Part shown: positions 62,076-64,000 of the stretch, piece after piece
Layout of the letters: the number at the start of each line of letters is the position of its first letter
Position numbering within the stretch: the stretch's first letter is position 1
Source: Sabellastarte sp. h YS-2021
Lineage: Eukaryota > Annelida > Polychaeta > Sabellida > Sabellidae
Direction: 5' to 3'
Length of the DNA stretch: 64,000 nt
NCBI GenBank assembly: GCA_964017235.1
Contig: OZ024929.1
Coordinates: 112,081,793-112,145,792, forward strand
The notes under the pieces: model-generated
Seen by the model: only the letters and a program-made list of their open reading frames with translations
Databases searched by the model: none
Told to the model about the DNA's origin: nothing
Position numbers and translations under genes: made by a program

Positions 62076-62930
62076 GTGAGTTTGTATACAACTCCTGTAC
62101 ATAGCTCTTTTGCCATGTGCAGGTGCAAGGCAATACACAGAACAACACAAACACCCCATTACCTTTACCTGTGTAATTTACACAAGGAAATCCAACTCCT
62201 TTTGAGGTTTCATCTAATTTCAGTTGTCTTTGTCTTCTCTTCATTATCTTCTCTTTTCAATATGTCATCTGTACTAATTATTGATATTTTGTTGCTTTGA
62301 TGCTCAAGAAACCCCATGGTAATAAGTATACAAATACAGTTATAGTGAGAATTTACAATATATTTTTTTAATGATGAAACTGCAGGCTATTTTCACAGAT
62401 ATTTTAAAGACACAAATCTCTTTTGGTTCAATTTTACCTAAAGTAATTGGATATATTAACTGAAAAAAGATTCTAAAAATGGTAATTTAAACAAATTAGG
62501 CGTGAAAGAAATAACGTGTGCAATTTATAATATAGAATACAATGAGGTTGAACTCAAATTGTGCTTACTTTTTTTCTAATACTTCTTATATATTGTTAAA
62601 CTGTACATAATTATAGTGTTATTTGTATATTTTTGGAGTAAGGCAATATATTTTAAAATATTATTCATTTATATTGGAAATTATGGCTATTTAATTATTG
62701 TTTTCAAAAGTGACATTGGGTCTTGGCAAAATGTTTTTTTTTAAATTTAATTATTGTATTTTTATACTTGTCGATATCTGTATATTACTAGAATAAATAA
62801 ATGTTTTATTCTATACTATCCCTATCACATGCTTAGGTGTAGTATCAATGATAGAACACTTAGAGGTTGTAAATTATGAGAAGAAAAAATAGCTTTGTAC
62901 CTGACTGAACAATAAAAATCTGCGTGGGAC
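62076..62930. other. unassigned AT-rich non-coding DNA
   Basis: Nothing recognised. Confidence 0.3.
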
Positions 62931-63290
62931 TAAATAAGAATTGTTGAAAGTAGTTTATAGTACTTGGACTGTTTTGTGAATAATTTGTGGCATACCCGTA
63001 TCTAATGAAAGTGCAATAAATAAATGGTTGGGCCGTAGGGTTATTTTAGGAATACTTGCCACCACATCCAAACAGTAAAAGTACAATAAATCTATGGCTA
63101 GTACAGATGCATTTACCGGTTGATATCACTCGGATTGTTTTAGGGGTGATTGTTACCATACACACAATCTTAGGAGAGTGCAATAGTTAAATGGCTGGTC
63201 ACTGGGTTTTTAGGAATACTTGGCATTATGTCCAAATCTAACAAAAGTACAATAAATGTCTGGCATATACGTAGTTACAAACACTTACAC
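62931..63290 (+). repeat. degenerate tandem repeat of about 90-120 bp
   Basis: Three or four irregular units built from (A)GGAATACTTG(C/G)C, CC(A)AA, A(A/G)(A/T)G(T/A)(A/G)CAATAAAT and TGGCT(A/G)GT. Example starts are near 62960, 63048, 63140 and 63211. Confidence 0.5.
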
Positions 63291-63362
63291 TTTTCATACA
63301 TTTTTAAATAGTGGCTCCAAATGCAACATACTTTTGGACCTGTGTCAAATAGATCCAAACAC

Positions 63363-63600
63363 GTCCTACCCAAATGTAACTCCTGTCAAATGTGTCCTAC
63401 CCTAATGTGAATCCTGTAAATTGCGTCCTACCCAACTGTGAATCCTGTCAAACACACCCTACCCAAATGTGAATTCTGTTAAATGCATCCTAGCCAAATG
63501 TACATCCTGTCCAATGTGTCCTACCCAAATGTGAATCCTGTCGAATGTGTCCCACCCAAATGTGAATCATATCAAATGTGTCTTTCCCAAATTTGAGGCA
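63363..63600 (+). repeat. 31-bp minisatellite, about 7.5 copies
   Basis: Units start at 63363, 63394, 63425, 63456, 63487, 63518, 63549 and 63580, exactly 31 bp apart. The consensus begins GTCCTACCCAAATGTGAATC and ends CTGTCAAATGT. The minus-strand frame through it translates to a repetitive peptide and is not a gene. Confidence 0.92.
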
Positions 63601-63917
63601 GACAGGCCAAACCACAACTGATGGCAGATGAGCCCCCTTGTGAACCCAGTACAGAAATGTGTGATCTTGGTATTCATGGCTGTTACAAATAGGATAACTA
63701 GTTGTATCACTTGGATTATATGACAAATACTTTGTACCATCTTAGAAGAGTATTATTAACTTAAAAGCTCTATTGAATGCAAATGATGTAAAGACATTGA
63801 ATTACTAATTACTGACTGAATGAGTTATATATGAAGTCGTTTTCAACACATGTATAAGTAAGCGGACTCCTGGTACTGGCACTGCAAATCACTGGGTAAC
63901 ATTACGTACCAATCAAC

Positions 63918-64000
63918 TTTATCATTTTAGGCCTACCCAGGAACTGAACCCAGGACTTTATAGTTCAGAAGTGAGTCTGTTACTCACTATGCCACGGCTC
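63918..64000 (-). mobile_element. tRNA-derived SINE head, cut by the window end
   Basis: Minus strand: GAGCCGTGGCATAGTGAGTA with A box, then CCTGGGTTCAGTTCCTGGGT as B box. Runs off the right edge; the body would extend left of about 63918 but is not recognised. Confidence 0.65.

Noticed and set aside
63363..63600. CRISPR array
   Set aside because: Units are contiguous with no unique spacers, and the sequence is eukaryotic.
63490..63726. 78-codon minus-strand frame with a repeated HxxRxHxxxCxFG-like pattern
   Set aside because: The N-terminal part is unremarkable and the repeated part is simply the translated 31-bp minisatellite.

Overview
This is a 64 kb stretch of AT-rich eukaryotic (metazoan) DNA. 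I recognise no host gene with confidence. Almost everything I can identify is transposable-element sequence, dominated by tyrosine-recombinase (YR) retrotransposons of the DIRS superfamily. They have gag, reverse transcriptase/RNase H (pol) and YR genes, split direct repeats (A1-ORFs-B1-A2-B2) where resolvable, and no methyltransferase that I can see, so they look Ngaro-like. The repeat mix (YR retroelements, tRNA- and 5S-related SINE-like repeats, CR1/Rex1-like LINE remnants, hAT- and Harbinger-like DNA elements) suggests a marine invertebrate, perhaps a mollusc; that assignment is inference.

Layout. Copy A (1 to about 2300, minus) is a decayed YR element with an internal gag-to-RT deletion. 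Copy B (3547-8909, plus) is complete and has three uninterrupted ORFs. Copy C (10243 to about 16100, minus) has an intact pol, a gag broken in a G10 run, and a YR gene broken by a 37-bp SINE-tail insertion. Copy D (about 16240-21190, minus) is a decayed relative of B. 21.2-25.6 kb holds a tRNA-type SINE and a 5S-rRNA-like SINE. 25594-29058 is a 3.5 kb Harbinger-like TIR element. 29.9-32.5 kb is a minus-strand LINE remnant. From 32.7 kb a plus-strand LINE remnant carries nested insertions: a TIR element (33315-35326) that itself contains a hAT-like element (33402-34682), and, in what looks like the LINE 3' region, YR copy E (35621-42445, minus). A SINE with a 16-bp target duplication follows (43017-43253). 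YR copy F (44237-51163, plus) has textbook split repeats but broken pol and YR. The last 13 kb is mostly unrecognised AT-rich DNA with SINE copies, other repeats and a 31-bp minisatellite.

How the genes work together. In each YR element gag supplies a particle protein with zinc-binding motifs, pol supplies RT and RNase H, and the recombinase integrates a circular DNA intermediate. The sequence shows two ways of linking gag to pol. Copies C, E and F have a slippery heptamer A AAA AAC at the gag end, followed after 7-9 nt by a stem-loop, with pol in the -1 frame. Copies B and D instead have gag and pol in the same frame across a UAG stop. The conserved -1 frameshift signal, the split-repeat architecture with a shared terminal motif (GGRACTGT) and the micro-insertions of a SINE tail are the most notable observations.
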